From [Pantoea] beijingensis (GTDB lineage: Bacteria > Pseudomonadota > Gammaproteobacteria > Enterobacterales > Enterobacteriaceae), in NCBI RefSeq assembly GCF_022647505.1, contig NZ_CP071409.1, forward strand, positions 3,286,001 to 3,350,000: a DNA stretch of 64,000 nucleotides, read 5' to 3'. Shown here in pieces: positions 55,853 to 63,847 of this stretch. Under the pieces are notes generated by a model. That model had not been told where the DNA came from and searched no databases. It saw only the letters and a program-made list of their open reading frames with translations. Position numbers and translations under genes: made by a program. Position 1 is the stretch's first letter, and each line of letters opens with the position of its first letter.

Positions 55853-56349
55853 TTCAATCTCCTCAGAGGCTTGGGTGGCGCATTCCCTTCCATCTTTTCA
55901 TGCAGTTGCTTACGCGCGCGGGACAGGCGGGACATCACCGTGCCAACAGGAATATCCAGCGCTTCTGCTGCCTCCTGATAACTGAGTCCCTCAACGCTAA
56001 TCAGCAATAACAAGGCACGATAATCGGTAGGTAACGTGGCGAATTGCGCCAACGTATCATCAACAATGGCGAGCGTTTCGGCTGACGCGCTGACGCCCTC
56101 CTCGCCGGTGAAAAAGGTCAACAGCTTTTGATAACGCTTGCGCCGCCGCTCACCATCAATAAACAGCCGGTACAGGATCGCAAATAGCCACGCACGCAGA
56201 CTCTGCTGCTCATTACGCTGATGCTGACGCATCAGCGCTTTTGTCAGACAAGACTGAACCAGATCCTCTGCACTGTGCGGGTTACGCGTCAGCCACAGTG
56301 CAAAACGCTGCAGATGTGGTGTTACTTCACGGATCTCACTATCGGTCAT
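55849..56349 (-). CDS. ECF-family RNA polymerase sigma factor
   Basis: A 166-residue sigma factor with region 2 (HSAEDLVQSCLTKAL, LRAWLFAILYRLFID; about 25-65) and region 4 (YRALLLLISVEGLSYQEAAEALDIPVGTVMSRLSRARKQL; about 108-147). I choose the ATG at 56349 (MTDSEIREVT), 13 bases after the cytochrome stop; the frame extends to 56421 but that part overlaps the cytochrome gene. It probably directs transcription of its own operon from the GGGAATAA/CGTC promoter ahead of the peroxidase gene. Confidence 0.9.
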   Translation of the reverse strand: MTDSEIREVTPHLQRFALWLTRNPHSAEDLVQSCLTKALMRQHQRNEQQSLRAWLFAILYRLFIDGERRRKRYQKLLTFFTGEEGVSASAETLAIVDDTLAQFATLPTDYRALLLLISVEGLSYQEAAEALDIPVGTVMSRLSRARKQLHEKMEGNAPPKPLRRLK

Positions 56350-56362
56350 CACGTTGTGGTAC

Positions 56363-56902
56363 CTAACGTTTACGCGTGCCGGCCATGCTGCTGAACACAC
56401 CGTCCCGCAGTAGCAGCGCATGGAAAAGCGCAGCGGCTAAGTGGAGTAACACGGCAATAAATAGCGCCAACGCAACAACACTGTGAAGCGAACGCAGTAC
56501 GGCGTACCAATCATTATTCACCGGGACGATTGGCGGTAACAGCAGGGTAGAGCCCAGCGTAATCGGATAGCCTGCCGCAGAAAGCATTGCCCAGCCGATC
56601 AACGGCTGAGCAATCATCAGTCCATATAGCACCCCGTGTGAAAGATGCGCCAGCGCCTGCTGCCAGCCAGATAACGAAGCGGGTAAGGCGGGGGTAACAT
56701 AGCGAAAGCGTAGCCACAAACGAATCATAACCAGCAGCAAAATCATGATTCCCAGAGGCTTATGGATCATTACCAGCATGCTATGCAGTGATGACACCGT
56801 TGAAACCATCGCCACACCAATAAACAACATTGCCAGAATCGCGACGGCCATCAGCCAGTGAATAACGCGCAGCGCCGGATGGAAATGCGTAACCTTTTTC
56901 AT
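56363..56902 (-). CDS. Cytochrome b561-family membrane protein
   Basis: A 179-residue di-haem b cytochrome with four membrane segments. Candidate haem histidines are in LRVIHWLMAV (about 15), MIHKPLGIM (about 47), LHSVVALALF (about 140) and LLHLAAALFHALLLRDG (about 155-164). This class transfers electrons between the quinone pool and periplasmic acceptors. Its ATG overlaps the stop of the catalase-like gene (ATGA), which suggests that the acceptor is that protein. Confidence 0.9.
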   Translation of the reverse strand: MKKVTHFHPALRVIHWLMAVAILAMLFIGVAMVSTVSSLHSMLVMIHKPLGIMILLLVMIRLWLRFRYVTPALPASLSGWQQALAHLSHGVLYGLMIAQPLIGWAMLSAAGYPITLGSTLLLPPIVPVNNDWYAVLRSLHSVVALALFIAVLLHLAAALFHALLLRDGVFSSMAGTRKR

Positions 56903-57957
56903 GAACGATTTCCCTGATGAGCCGCTTCTTCATGCGTGCGGAGATTATAGGATTTAGCATACGCGGCTGAACGTGCATTCAGTAATGGATCGTCTGATGC
57001 CGCAATACCATTCGGCAAAATCAGCGGATCATAATTGATGTTATTGCAAGGGCCATCCATTTGATCAACAGCAGAGTTGATCACCAGCGTACCGGCATTC
57101 AGCGTCTGACGATCGACTGGCCACGCCTTAGATGCATCGTTACTCACATCACCAGGCTGTGCCAGCGTGACGATCAGATCCCATTTCAAAGGACCTTGCG
57201 TCAAACGCTGTTTCAGATCCTGCTGCAGAAAGTTTTTATTTTCCTTATCTGCCGCCCCGATTGGCTGCCAGGATGTTTGCGGTACCATGCTCCAGCGCAC
57301 CAAATGGCTATTTCCGGATTTATCGATAAAACGAAATGCATTCAGGCTGTTAAATCGATCGCTGGCCCAGCTTGATGATGGCGTGCGTTGTTTTACCCAT
57401 GCCATAAACGCTTTCACTTCGGGATGGGCGGCAATAAATGCCTGCATCTTCGCTGGATTCGGTTTTCCGGTTGCAGGATCAGGCAAAGAAGCGCTCTGCT
57501 GATCGTAAAAACCGGCTACCGTCGCCACCGGGAAAAAAGGAAGCGCATTCATCCCCGTGCGCCATTCTTCACCTCCCGCCATATGGAAAGATAGCGCCAT
57601 ACTGCGCACTGGCACCGCGAAATCTGCCGCATTCGGATTGCCACCAGCGATAGCAAGACGACCAATAACCGGCGTACTACCTGCCGCAAACAGTGTTGCC
57701 TGCGACAGATCACTGGCGCGACCGTTAGATTCAAAACTGCCAATCACACACAGGCCTTTAGCATGATTTCGCCGGTAGCCAGGATGATCGCCTCCTGCCT
57801 GCTGCAGCACATTGACCAACTTGTCAGCAGAGAGTTGCTGTGGCGTCAGCCAACCTCCAGCCCAAAGTAAAAGCAGTACCAGCAGCAGCGGGATAGCACC
57901 GATCACCGTTAGCCGTAGCAAACGTTGTCCGGCAGATAAAGCGTTGGATTGACTCAT
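56899..57957 (-). CDS. Catalase-like haem peroxidase, membrane-anchored (SrpA type)
   Basis: About 352 residues with an N-terminal membrane anchor (LLRLTVIGAIPLLLVLLLLWAGGWL, about 12-37) and a short catalase fold. The distal histidine lies in YRRNHAKGLCVIGSFE (about 67) and the proximal haem tyrosine in RSAAYAKSYNLR near 337; FAVPVRSMALSF follows the usual catalase core. The length is that of the small catalase-related peroxidases (SrpA), not of full catalases (about 480-500), so peroxidase activity with an external electron donor is more likely than plain catalase. The start at 57957 (MSQSNALSAG) is preferred over a TTG at 57981. First gene of the operon. Confidence 0.9.
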   Translation of the reverse strand: MSQSNALSAGQRLLRLTVIGAIPLLLVLLLLWAGGWLTPQQLSADKLVNVLQQAGGDHPGYRRNHAKGLCVIGSFESNGRASDLSQATLFAAGSTPVIGRLAIAGGNPNAADFAVPVRSMALSFHMAGGEEWRTGMNALPFFPVATVAGFYDQQSASLPDPATGKPNPAKMQAFIAAHPEVKAFMAWVKQRTPSSSWASDRFNSLNAFRFIDKSGNSHLVRWSMVPQTSWQPIGAADKENKNFLQQDLKQRLTQGPLKWDLIVTLAQPGDVSNDASKAWPVDRQTLNAGTLVINSAVDQMDGPCNNINYDPLILPNGIAASDDPLLNARSAAYAKSYNLRTHEEAAHQGNRS

Positions 57958-57992
57958 GGTTATTGCTCGTCTCACACTCAATGAGCCTATAA

Positions 57993-58018
57993 GACGTACG
58001 CGCTTTCACTTTATTCCC
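57993..58018 (-). promoter_or_regulatory. Possible ECF-sigma promoter of the peroxidase operon
   Basis: On the minus strand GGGAATAA (58011-58018) and CGTCTTAT with CGTC at 57993-57996 are separated by 14 bases (GGAAT to CGTC 17), the layout of ECF promoters with a GGAAT-type -35 and CGTC -10. It ends 36 bases before the peroxidase start codon. Confidence 0.45.
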
Positions 58019-58072
58019 GTGACGCAATATTATTTTTTCATCCTTGTTTTTATCGGCACACCAGCCCGACAA

Positions 58073-59059
58073 TCAGCAGGGTGAATGCGCAAGGATGTTT
58101 TCCAGCATCGTCAGTAGCTGCACGTTATTCACCGATTGCAAAATATGCACCATACCGCCGACTGGCTGCTCAATACCCACATCGACCCGCAGTGGCTGAC
58201 GATAACGCCAGGATTTGCCGCGCGTTGCACCCGCGCGTAACTCAATATCGGCGTAATAATCCGCCGCCGTTGCAACATGCTGGTTTAGCAACCAGGCAAC
58301 CACCAGCGCATCATGGATCCAGCAACCGGATAAATGCCGACTTCTCATGGAGTAATCGATCCATGGACGGAAGGTTTCGGTCACAAAACGCGCCAGAGGC
58401 TTATTAATTCGCGCAATACGATCGAGATCCTGATGCGTCATAAGCGTCTGCGTCGTGACATCCATCGGCACCAGCGTAATATTGGCACCGCTATTCAATA
58501 CCTGATGCGCCGCCTCAGGATCAAGACCGAAGTTAGTATCTTTGATGTAATCATCCAGCGCGAATACGCCTCCCATAATGGCAATTTCCGCTACCGATTC
58601 CGCCATCTGCGGGTAGCGCTGCATCGCCAGCGCTACATTGGTCAGCGGCCCGATCGCCACCAGCGTCATTTCGCCGGGGTTGTCACAAATCAACTGCCCC
58701 ATCGCATCCACCGCACCCTGTTCAGGCGGCTCCGTTGACTGCGGTTGACGCACTCCCTGCCATAAATGCGACAGCGCCAGATCGTCCACACGTTTATCAA
58801 GCGCCTGCCGCCATGGGCCCGCGGGCTCACAAAGCGCCTGAGTTTCTCCCTGCCGGACCGGAATAGTTAATCCCAACCGCGCCAGCAGATCTTTCACTAC
58901 ACGGTATCCCACCTCACTCGGCGTGTTTCCTGCCACGGTGGTGATCAGTTCAAGAGCGATGTCAGGAGAGGCAATCGCCAACGCGAGTGCCAGACCATCA
59001 TCGACGTTCGCCCCAGCAATACCATTCCCCGGATCACAATCAATAATTAATCGTTTCAT
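58073..59059 (-). CDS. Nucleoside hydrolase (IunH/Rih family)
   Basis: Hydrolyses the N-glycosidic bond of ribonucleosides. The 328 residues begin KRLIIDCDPGNG with NVDDGLALALA soon after, a version of the metal-binding DxDxxxDD motif with a few extra residues inserted between the DPG and the DD. ELITTVAGNT, AIGPLTNVALAM, IMGGVF and a late HDALVVAWLL with the catalytic-histidine region are family marks. It begins 13 bases after the LacI-type regulator, so they form one operon. The substrate (purine or pyrimidine) cannot be told. Confidence 0.9.
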   Translation of the reverse strand: MKRLIIDCDPGNGIAGANVDDGLALALAIASPDIALELITTVAGNTPSEVGYRVVKDLLARLGLTIPVRQGETQALCEPAGPWRQALDKRVDDLALSHLWQGVRQPQSTEPPEQGAVDAMGQLICDNPGEMTLVAIGPLTNVALAMQRYPQMAESVAEIAIMGGVFALDDYIKDTNFGLDPEAAHQVLNSGANITLVPMDVTTQTLMTHQDLDRIARINKPLARFVTETFRPWIDYSMRSRHLSGCWIHDALVVAWLLNQHVATAADYYADIELRAGATRGKSWRYRQPLRVDVGIEQPVGGMVHILQSVNNVQLLTMLENILAHSPC

Positions 59060-59072
59060 TTTTTTCTTAGCT

Positions 59073-60107
59073 TTATTTTATCGTGTTTTGCTGCTTAACC
59101 TGTTTGCAGCCGCAGGATTCGCCTATCTCGAGCCGATGGGCAAATTCACGCACCATCGCCTCGCCATTCCACTCCTTAAGCATCGCCATCGCAGTTTTTG
59201 CCATCTCTCCGAGAGGCTGACGCACCGTCGTCAGCGACGGGACATGAAATGCTGACAGATCCGTACCGTTAAAACAGACCAGTGCGATCTGCTGCGGCAC
59301 CTCTATTCGATGCTCGGACAACGCGCGGATACAGCCTATTGCCTGCGCTTCATTGCTGGTGAAAAGCGCACGCGGTAGGCTGTTGCTCTGCAACATGCGC
59401 TGTACAGCGTCATAACCGCCCTCGCGCGTATAACTGGCGGGGAAAATCCAGTCAGGATTAATGGTCAAGTGGTGGCTTTCCATCGCATCCCGCCAGCCAT
59501 TGATACGATCCTGCGCGTTCAGCATATCGGGAGGACCGCAAATAATGCCTACATCCTGATAGCCATGACTTAACAGATGTTCCGTGACCTGCCGAGAAGC
59601 TGCGCGCTCATCGACGCGTAACATACTGACGTTTAATTCCGGATCAACGCGATCCAGCATCACAAAAGGGGTTCCACTGGCCTTGAGCACATCAATGTAA
59701 GGATGACGATCCACGCTGTTATAAAAAAGGCCGTCAACCTGGCGTCCCAGCAGGCTATGGATAAGTTCAAGTTCACGTTGCCGATCATCACCGGCATCGC
59801 CCAGCAGCATCACCTGTCCGTCATTCAATGACTCCTGCAGCAGAGCATGTGCCAGCGAGGCGACAAAAGGGTTGGATATATTGGGCACCACCAACCCGTA
59901 GGTTTTGGTCGTGCCGGAAGCCAGGGCTCGCGCCACCCCGTTGGGCCGATATCCAGTCTGCTTGATAGCATCGAGCACGCGTTGCCGCGTTGCCTCCGCT
60001 ACCGGGCGAGGCCCATTATTCACTACATAGCTCACCACAGCGACAGAGGTTCCGGCCAGTTTAGCGACATCAGAACGTGTCACGCGATGAGGGGGTTGTT
60101 TAGTCAA
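59073..60107 (-). CDS. LacI-family transcriptional regulator
   Basis: About 344 residues: a LacI-type helix-turn-helix (RVTRSDVAKLAGTSVAVVSYVVNNGPRPV, about 8-36) with hinge region (GYRPNGVARALASG) and a periplasmic-binding-protein-like ligand domain. The start is uncertain; I prefer the TTG at 60107 (followed by TKQPPHRVTRSD), which has AGGT at a good distance, over a TTG at 60134 without a ribosome site. Directly upstream is the terminator of the MHS transporter. It probably regulates the linked nucleoside hydrolase and transporter. Confidence 0.85.
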   Translation of the reverse strand: MTKQPPHRVTRSDVAKLAGTSVAVVSYVVNNGPRPVAEATRQRVLDAIKQTGYRPNGVARALASGTTKTYGLVVPNISNPFVASLAHALLQESLNDGQVMLLGDAGDDRQRELELIHSLLGRQVDGLFYNSVDRHPYIDVLKASGTPFVMLDRVDPELNVSMLRVDERAASRQVTEHLLSHGYQDVGIICGPPDMLNAQDRINGWRDAMESHHLTINPDWIFPASYTREGGYDAVQRMLQSNSLPRALFTSNEAQAIGCIRALSEHRIEVPQQIALVCFNGTDLSAFHVPSLTTVRQPLGEMAKTAMAMLKEWNGEAMVREFAHRLEIGESCGCKQVKQQNTIK

Positions 60108-60112
60108 ACGTT
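60105..60112. promoter_or_regulatory. AAACGTTT half-palindrome at the LacI-type gene start
   Basis: CAAACGTTTACC overlaps the proposed start codon of the regulator gene. AAACGTTT is the usual core of LacI/PurR-type operators, so this is a candidate autoregulatory site; the flanking bases are not symmetrical, which weakens it. Confidence 0.3.
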
Positions 60113-60130
60113 TACCTGTGCATAATGACG

Positions 60131-60163
60131 TCAAACAAAAAAGCCAGTCGGGCTAAACCCGAC
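60131..60163 (-). terminator. Terminator of the MHS transporter gene
   Basis: GTCGGG and CCCGAC pair around TTTAG on the minus strand, followed by TGGC and a TTTTTTGTTT run. It lies about 45 bases after the transporter stop and immediately before the LacI-type gene. Confidence 0.75.
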
Positions 60164-60206
60164 CAGCGTGATCTATAATTCTGGCTTACTCTGCATTATC
60201 GTGCGG

Positions 60207-61601
60207 TTAAATCGCATCCTCAGGAAGATTAAGGTCACGTCCCCGCGTTTCCGGCGCCACAAAAGTGGTAAAGAACCCAATCGCTGCCATAGCAGAGAAG
60301 TAAATGGCAATTGGCCACCAGTGGCCGGTCCAGGTGAGCATTGCCGCCGCAATCAGCGGTGCGGTACCACCTGACAAAATTGACCCTAACTCTTTCGCGA
60401 AAGCCATTTTAGTATAGCGATGATGCACGCCGAACATTTCAACGCCCCATGCCGCCTGTACGCCAAAAATCCCTAACGACGCTAACGCCATTCCCACCAC
60501 AATTGTCGGGATGACAATCGCGGGTTCACGCGTATCAAGTAACATAAAGGCGGGCCAGGCATAAATAATCAGCAGCAGACAAAAGCTGCGATAGGTCACA
60601 CGGCGTCCAAAACGGTCAGACAAAAAACCAGCCAGAGGAATAATTAAGAAGCCCAGTACGGAAGCAATTAATACCGCCGTCGTGGGAACTGATTTATCGA
60701 CCATCAGCACTTTCGCCACGTAGCCAACAATAAAGCCCTGGGACAAATATGAAGGGCCGTTTTCACCAATACGTAGCCCAACCATAATCCAGAACGCTTT
60801 ACTGCGCTGCCAGACGCTACGCGTATCGTTCTGATGGCGGGTGGTCTTCATTACGTCGGCACGCTGTGCCTGGAGCTGTGCTTTTTTACGTTCAAATACC
60901 GGAGTTTCACGCAGGTTACGGCGGATCCACAGTGCGGTCAGAGCAATCAACGAACTGCACAGGAAAGGAATACGCCATCCCCAATCCTGTAATTGTTGCT
61001 GATCTAACTGTACAACCAGCAACCACACCAGCGCAGCCAATAATGTGCCGCTGTTAGAACCCAGAGCAATAACGGACGACACCAGGCCACGACGCTCAAC
61101 AGGTGCATATTCGCCAAGCATCACGGTACCGCCAGATAGCTCAGCGCCAGCACCAAATCCCTGGGAAAAACGCAGGATGACCAGGCAGGCAGGCGCCCAC
61201 AGACCAATTGATGCATAGCTGGGGATTAAACCAATCAACGTGGTAGAGAGCCCCATAAGGATAATGGTGGCAATCATTACGACTTTACGACCTTTGCGAT
61301 CGCCCAACCAGCCAAAGAACAGCGCACCAATGGGACGTGCAATAAAACCGACTGACCAGGTAGCAAAACTGGAGAGTAACGCCATTGCGGGGGTAGATTC
61401 GGGGAAAAAAACATCGCCAAAGATGATCCCGGCCGCCAGGCCATACAGGGCAAAATCAGCGTATTCCATTGCGGTTCCGAGCCAGCAGGAGAAGGTCGCG
61501 CGCCAAAAATCTTTACGCCCTTCGTCCGTACTCAGACGCTCATCGGCAGCCGAACGCGATGCCAAAGAGGCATGTTGCTCAGCAGAGTGGTGTGCAGTCA
61601 T
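60207..61601 (-). CDS. MFS transporter, metabolite:H+ symporter (MHS) family
   Basis: A 464-residue inner-membrane carrier with about 12 membrane segments. MHS marks are the early FSCWLGTAMEYADFALYG (about 38-55) and GWLGDRKGRK in the first cytoplasmic loop (about 98-107), with a second copy FLSDRFGRR at about 315. It resembles E. coli YhjE and ProP-type carriers. It is followed by a terminator and then by the LacI/nucleoside hydrolase operon; import of a nucleoside or related compound is a guess from context. Confidence 0.88.
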   Translation of the reverse strand: MTAHHSAEQHASLASRSAADERLSTDEGRKDFWRATFSCWLGTAMEYADFALYGLAAGIIFGDVFFPESTPAMALLSSFATWSVGFIARPIGALFFGWLGDRKGRKVVMIATIILMGLSTTLIGLIPSYASIGLWAPACLVILRFSQGFGAGAELSGGTVMLGEYAPVERRGLVSSVIALGSNSGTLLAALVWLLVVQLDQQQLQDWGWRIPFLCSSLIALTALWIRRNLRETPVFERKKAQLQAQRADVMKTTRHQNDTRSVWQRSKAFWIMVGLRIGENGPSYLSQGFIVGYVAKVLMVDKSVPTTAVLIASVLGFLIIPLAGFLSDRFGRRVTYRSFCLLLIIYAWPAFMLLDTREPAIVIPTIVVGMALASLGIFGVQAAWGVEMFGVHHRYTKMAFAKELGSILSGGTAPLIAAAMLTWTGHWWPIAIYFSAMAAIGFFTTFVAPETRGRDLNLPEDAI

Positions 61602-61876
61602 GTAAAAATTCCCTGATTTGAGGAGATCTTATGAGCACCGTTCCGTGAATCAACCCCCGTATAAGCCTGCAGAGGGGTAACGTCACGGTGGAGACGCTCT
61701 GTTGCTGAGCCATGTTGAAAGGTCAGTAAAGGGTTCCCTGGTGTTAGGATCTTATTTTTAGTCTGCGCTCGTTGGTTTTAACGTAACCAATCGCATAAAT
61801 AACACAAACCTAAAGTAGACCAACACTGAACAGCCAGAACATCAAACACCGTGCGTTATCACTACTCTTCGATTGT

Positions 61877-61892
61877 ATCTACGCGCGTAGAT
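61877..61892. promoter_or_regulatory. Perfect 16-bp palindrome ATCTACGCGCGTAGAT
   Basis: A perfect palindrome about 275 bases upstream of the MHS transporter start. It is the size and shape of a dimeric repressor operator; the regulator is unknown. Confidence 0.5.
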
Positions 61893-62589
61893 AAATCAAT
61901 AGAGAAAATCAGTAATAGTTAAATAATCTTCACATTCCTGAGGGTGGCTTTTTCAGTTTTCTGAGAAAATCAGTAAGTTAAATCACGATGCCGCATAAAA
62001 AAAACGCGAAAAATTTACAAAAATGATGGTTTTCTGTCCATTTGCAGGGAACACATCCTGTGCTGTACTTTCGACTCGGTCACTTTTTAGCATATAAAAA
62101 TGTCAATAAAATGAATGATTGCCAAAAACAGACCATTCTTCAGCACTGCCTGAAACGTTTGCATAGCGACAGTAAAAAGCAAAACGGCGACCTGCGATGG
62201 CAACGTAATTTACGGGCCCTTACTGCCTTGCTCATCACTTCAAAGTGTCCAACCTTACGGATCTCTCGCCAGGGGCGTCAGTCAGTGAAAATGTACGGCA
62301 TAAACCCGTTTTTGCTTCTTTCATTCTTGATCCTTCTCACACTTATGTAACGGACTATTTACCGTTTATCGCTCGTGCCCTCCCCCCAAAAAACAAACCT
62401 AAGAAACTGATTAATAAAAATTAAAAGCAACATCCTGATGAAGGGCGCCTTCTTTTTTTGCCTCGTACAGCGAGATAAATTTTTCGGGTACGAATGCCAT
62501 AGAACGCTATCTTAAAAAAGGGTTTACCGCCCTATCGACCATCATACGCATCCAGATCGGCCGCAAGCGGTGCACCTTCACGCCTCGCA

Positions 62590-62603
62590 AACCTGCGCAG
62601 GTT
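62590..62603. promoter_or_regulatory. Perfect 14-bp palindrome AACCTGCGCAGGTT before the aldolase
   Basis: It lies 32 bases upstream of the aldolase start codon, between it and the expected promoter. The CTGCGCAG core with a central CG resembles LacI-family operators. Confidence 0.5.
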
Positions 62604-62635
62604 CAACGTCATCCACTATGATAAGGAATAACGCC

Positions 62636-63484
62636 ATGCCAGGACCTCATAAAGTACGACTCAACCGCCTGTTCAACCTGGGTAAATGTCTGGATGTTGC
62701 CATCGATCACGGCATCGCCAATGAACCCGATTTTCTGATAGGGCTGGAAGACATTAGCAAAGTAATGGGAAGTTTGATCGACGCGTGTCCTGATGCTATC
62801 CAGGTCAATGTTGGCCAGGCTGATCTCCTGCAACAGGTTGCCCGACAGCCCAAGCCCGCCCTGGTCATGCGCACTGACGTCGGTAATGCTTATAACACTA
62901 CGCGACACCGTGAAATGTGGGCAGTGTTGCACAACCCCGAAGAGCCGATCCTGGCCGCGTTGCAGCTGGATGCCGCCGCGGTGGTCGTCAACCTGTATAT
63001 GATCCCCGATGAACCCGGTATTTTCCGTCAGTGCGTAGAAAATATTAGCCGGTTGCGTCACGCCTGTGACAAATATGCGATGCCGTTGATGATTGAGCCA
63101 TTGGTCATGGCACCTGCCGGGCAAGGAGCAGCTTACGGTTCACTCGGCGATGTAGAGAAGATTGTCCCTCTGGTGCGGCTGGCACGCGAACTTGGTGCCG
63201 ATATTATTAAAGCCGATCCCACTGAAAACGTATCCGATTTTCATCGGGTCGTTGAAGCTGCCCGCTGTCCTACGCTGGTTCGCGGCGGCGGTAAAGGCGA
63301 TATCGCTGGCGTGCTGGAAAAAAGTGCGGCGCTAATGGCACAGGGCGCTTCAGGTATGGTGTATGGCCGTAATGTGTATCAGCACGACAACCCATCCCGT
63401 ATGGTAAAAGCACTTATGGCCATCATTCACCAGGGTGCCAGCGGTGGGGAAGCACTGGCAATTTATACCGCAACGGGGCGGTGA
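62636..63484 (+). CDS. Class I aldolase, DhnA/LsrF-type
   Basis: About 282 residues of the DeoC/LacD/DhnA aldolase superfamily. The start at 62636 (MPGPHKVRLNRLFN) follows an AAGGAA site. The Schiff-base lysine is in ADIIKADPTEN (about residue 180), with the phosphate-binding GGGKGD and GMVYGRNVYQHDNP near the C-terminus, and CLDVAIDHGI at the N-terminus. The fold is that of fructose-bisphosphate or 3-hydroxy-2,4-pentadione phosphate aldolases. Divergent from the MHS transporter; it might act on a sugar phosphate from the nucleoside pathway, but that is only context. Confidence 0.85.
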   Translation: MPGPHKVRLNRLFNLGKCLDVAIDHGIANEPDFLIGLEDISKVMGSLIDACPDAIQVNVGQADLLQQVARQPKPALVMRTDVGNAYNTTRHREMWAVLHNPEEPILAALQLDAAAVVVNLYMIPDEPGIFRQCVENISRLRHACDKYAMPLMIEPLVMAPAGQGAAYGSLGDVEKIVPLVRLARELGADIIKADPTENVSDFHRVVEAARCPTLVRGGGKGDIAGVLEKSAALMAQGASGMVYGRNVYQHDNPSRMVKALMAIIHQGASGGEALAIYTATGR

Positions 63485-63847
63485 ATCCTCATACCCTATC
63501 CTCTCGCTGACACCAGACTGCGCCTGCGGCGGCGGTTAATCCTAAACGTCGAAAGTAACCAGCATCGAGCTATTCACACTGACGCAGTCAACAAACCTGT
63601 AGCTCTAAGTATGACGGGCATAACACACAATTCTGATACGACAAGTTGCCTGTCCTTCACTGCCGCGTTAGATTGTTGGGCTTTATTGTTGCCGGTAGCG
63701 AGAACTTCAGCGACGAAAAATGCATCAACCTGTGACGCTGGCAATACTGCCCGGACAAGATCGAGAACACTGATAATAATCAGCGATCTGCCATTGTAGT
63801 CGTTGATGTGCACGGGACAGTCGATGTGAGCAAAAGAGGAGTGAACG
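63485..63847. other. Gap between the aldolase gene and opgB
   Basis: About 360 bases without a supported gene. Minus-strand frame 63574-63870 runs antisense across the start of opgB and is probably a chance ORF. In E. coli opgB is near dnaTC and yjjA; those genes are not here. Confidence 0.4.

Larger units (their letters stand above)
61602..62635. other. 1-kb regulatory region between the MHS transporter and the aldolase
   Basis: An AT-rich divergent intergenic region of over 1 kb. It contains a perfect 16-bp palindrome (61877-61892), an AAACGTTT motif (62153-62160) and a perfect 14-bp palindrome just before the aldolase (62590-62603). A 102-codon frame at 62042-62350 has no similarity I recognise and a shadow-like composition. 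No RNA gene was recognised. Confidence 0.5.

Noticed and set aside
62042..62350. A 102-codon plus-strand frame upstream of the aldolase
   Set aside because: No recognisable similarity, no good ribosome site and a hydrophobic tail that follows from AT-rich DNA; probably chance, so it is described only as part of the gap.
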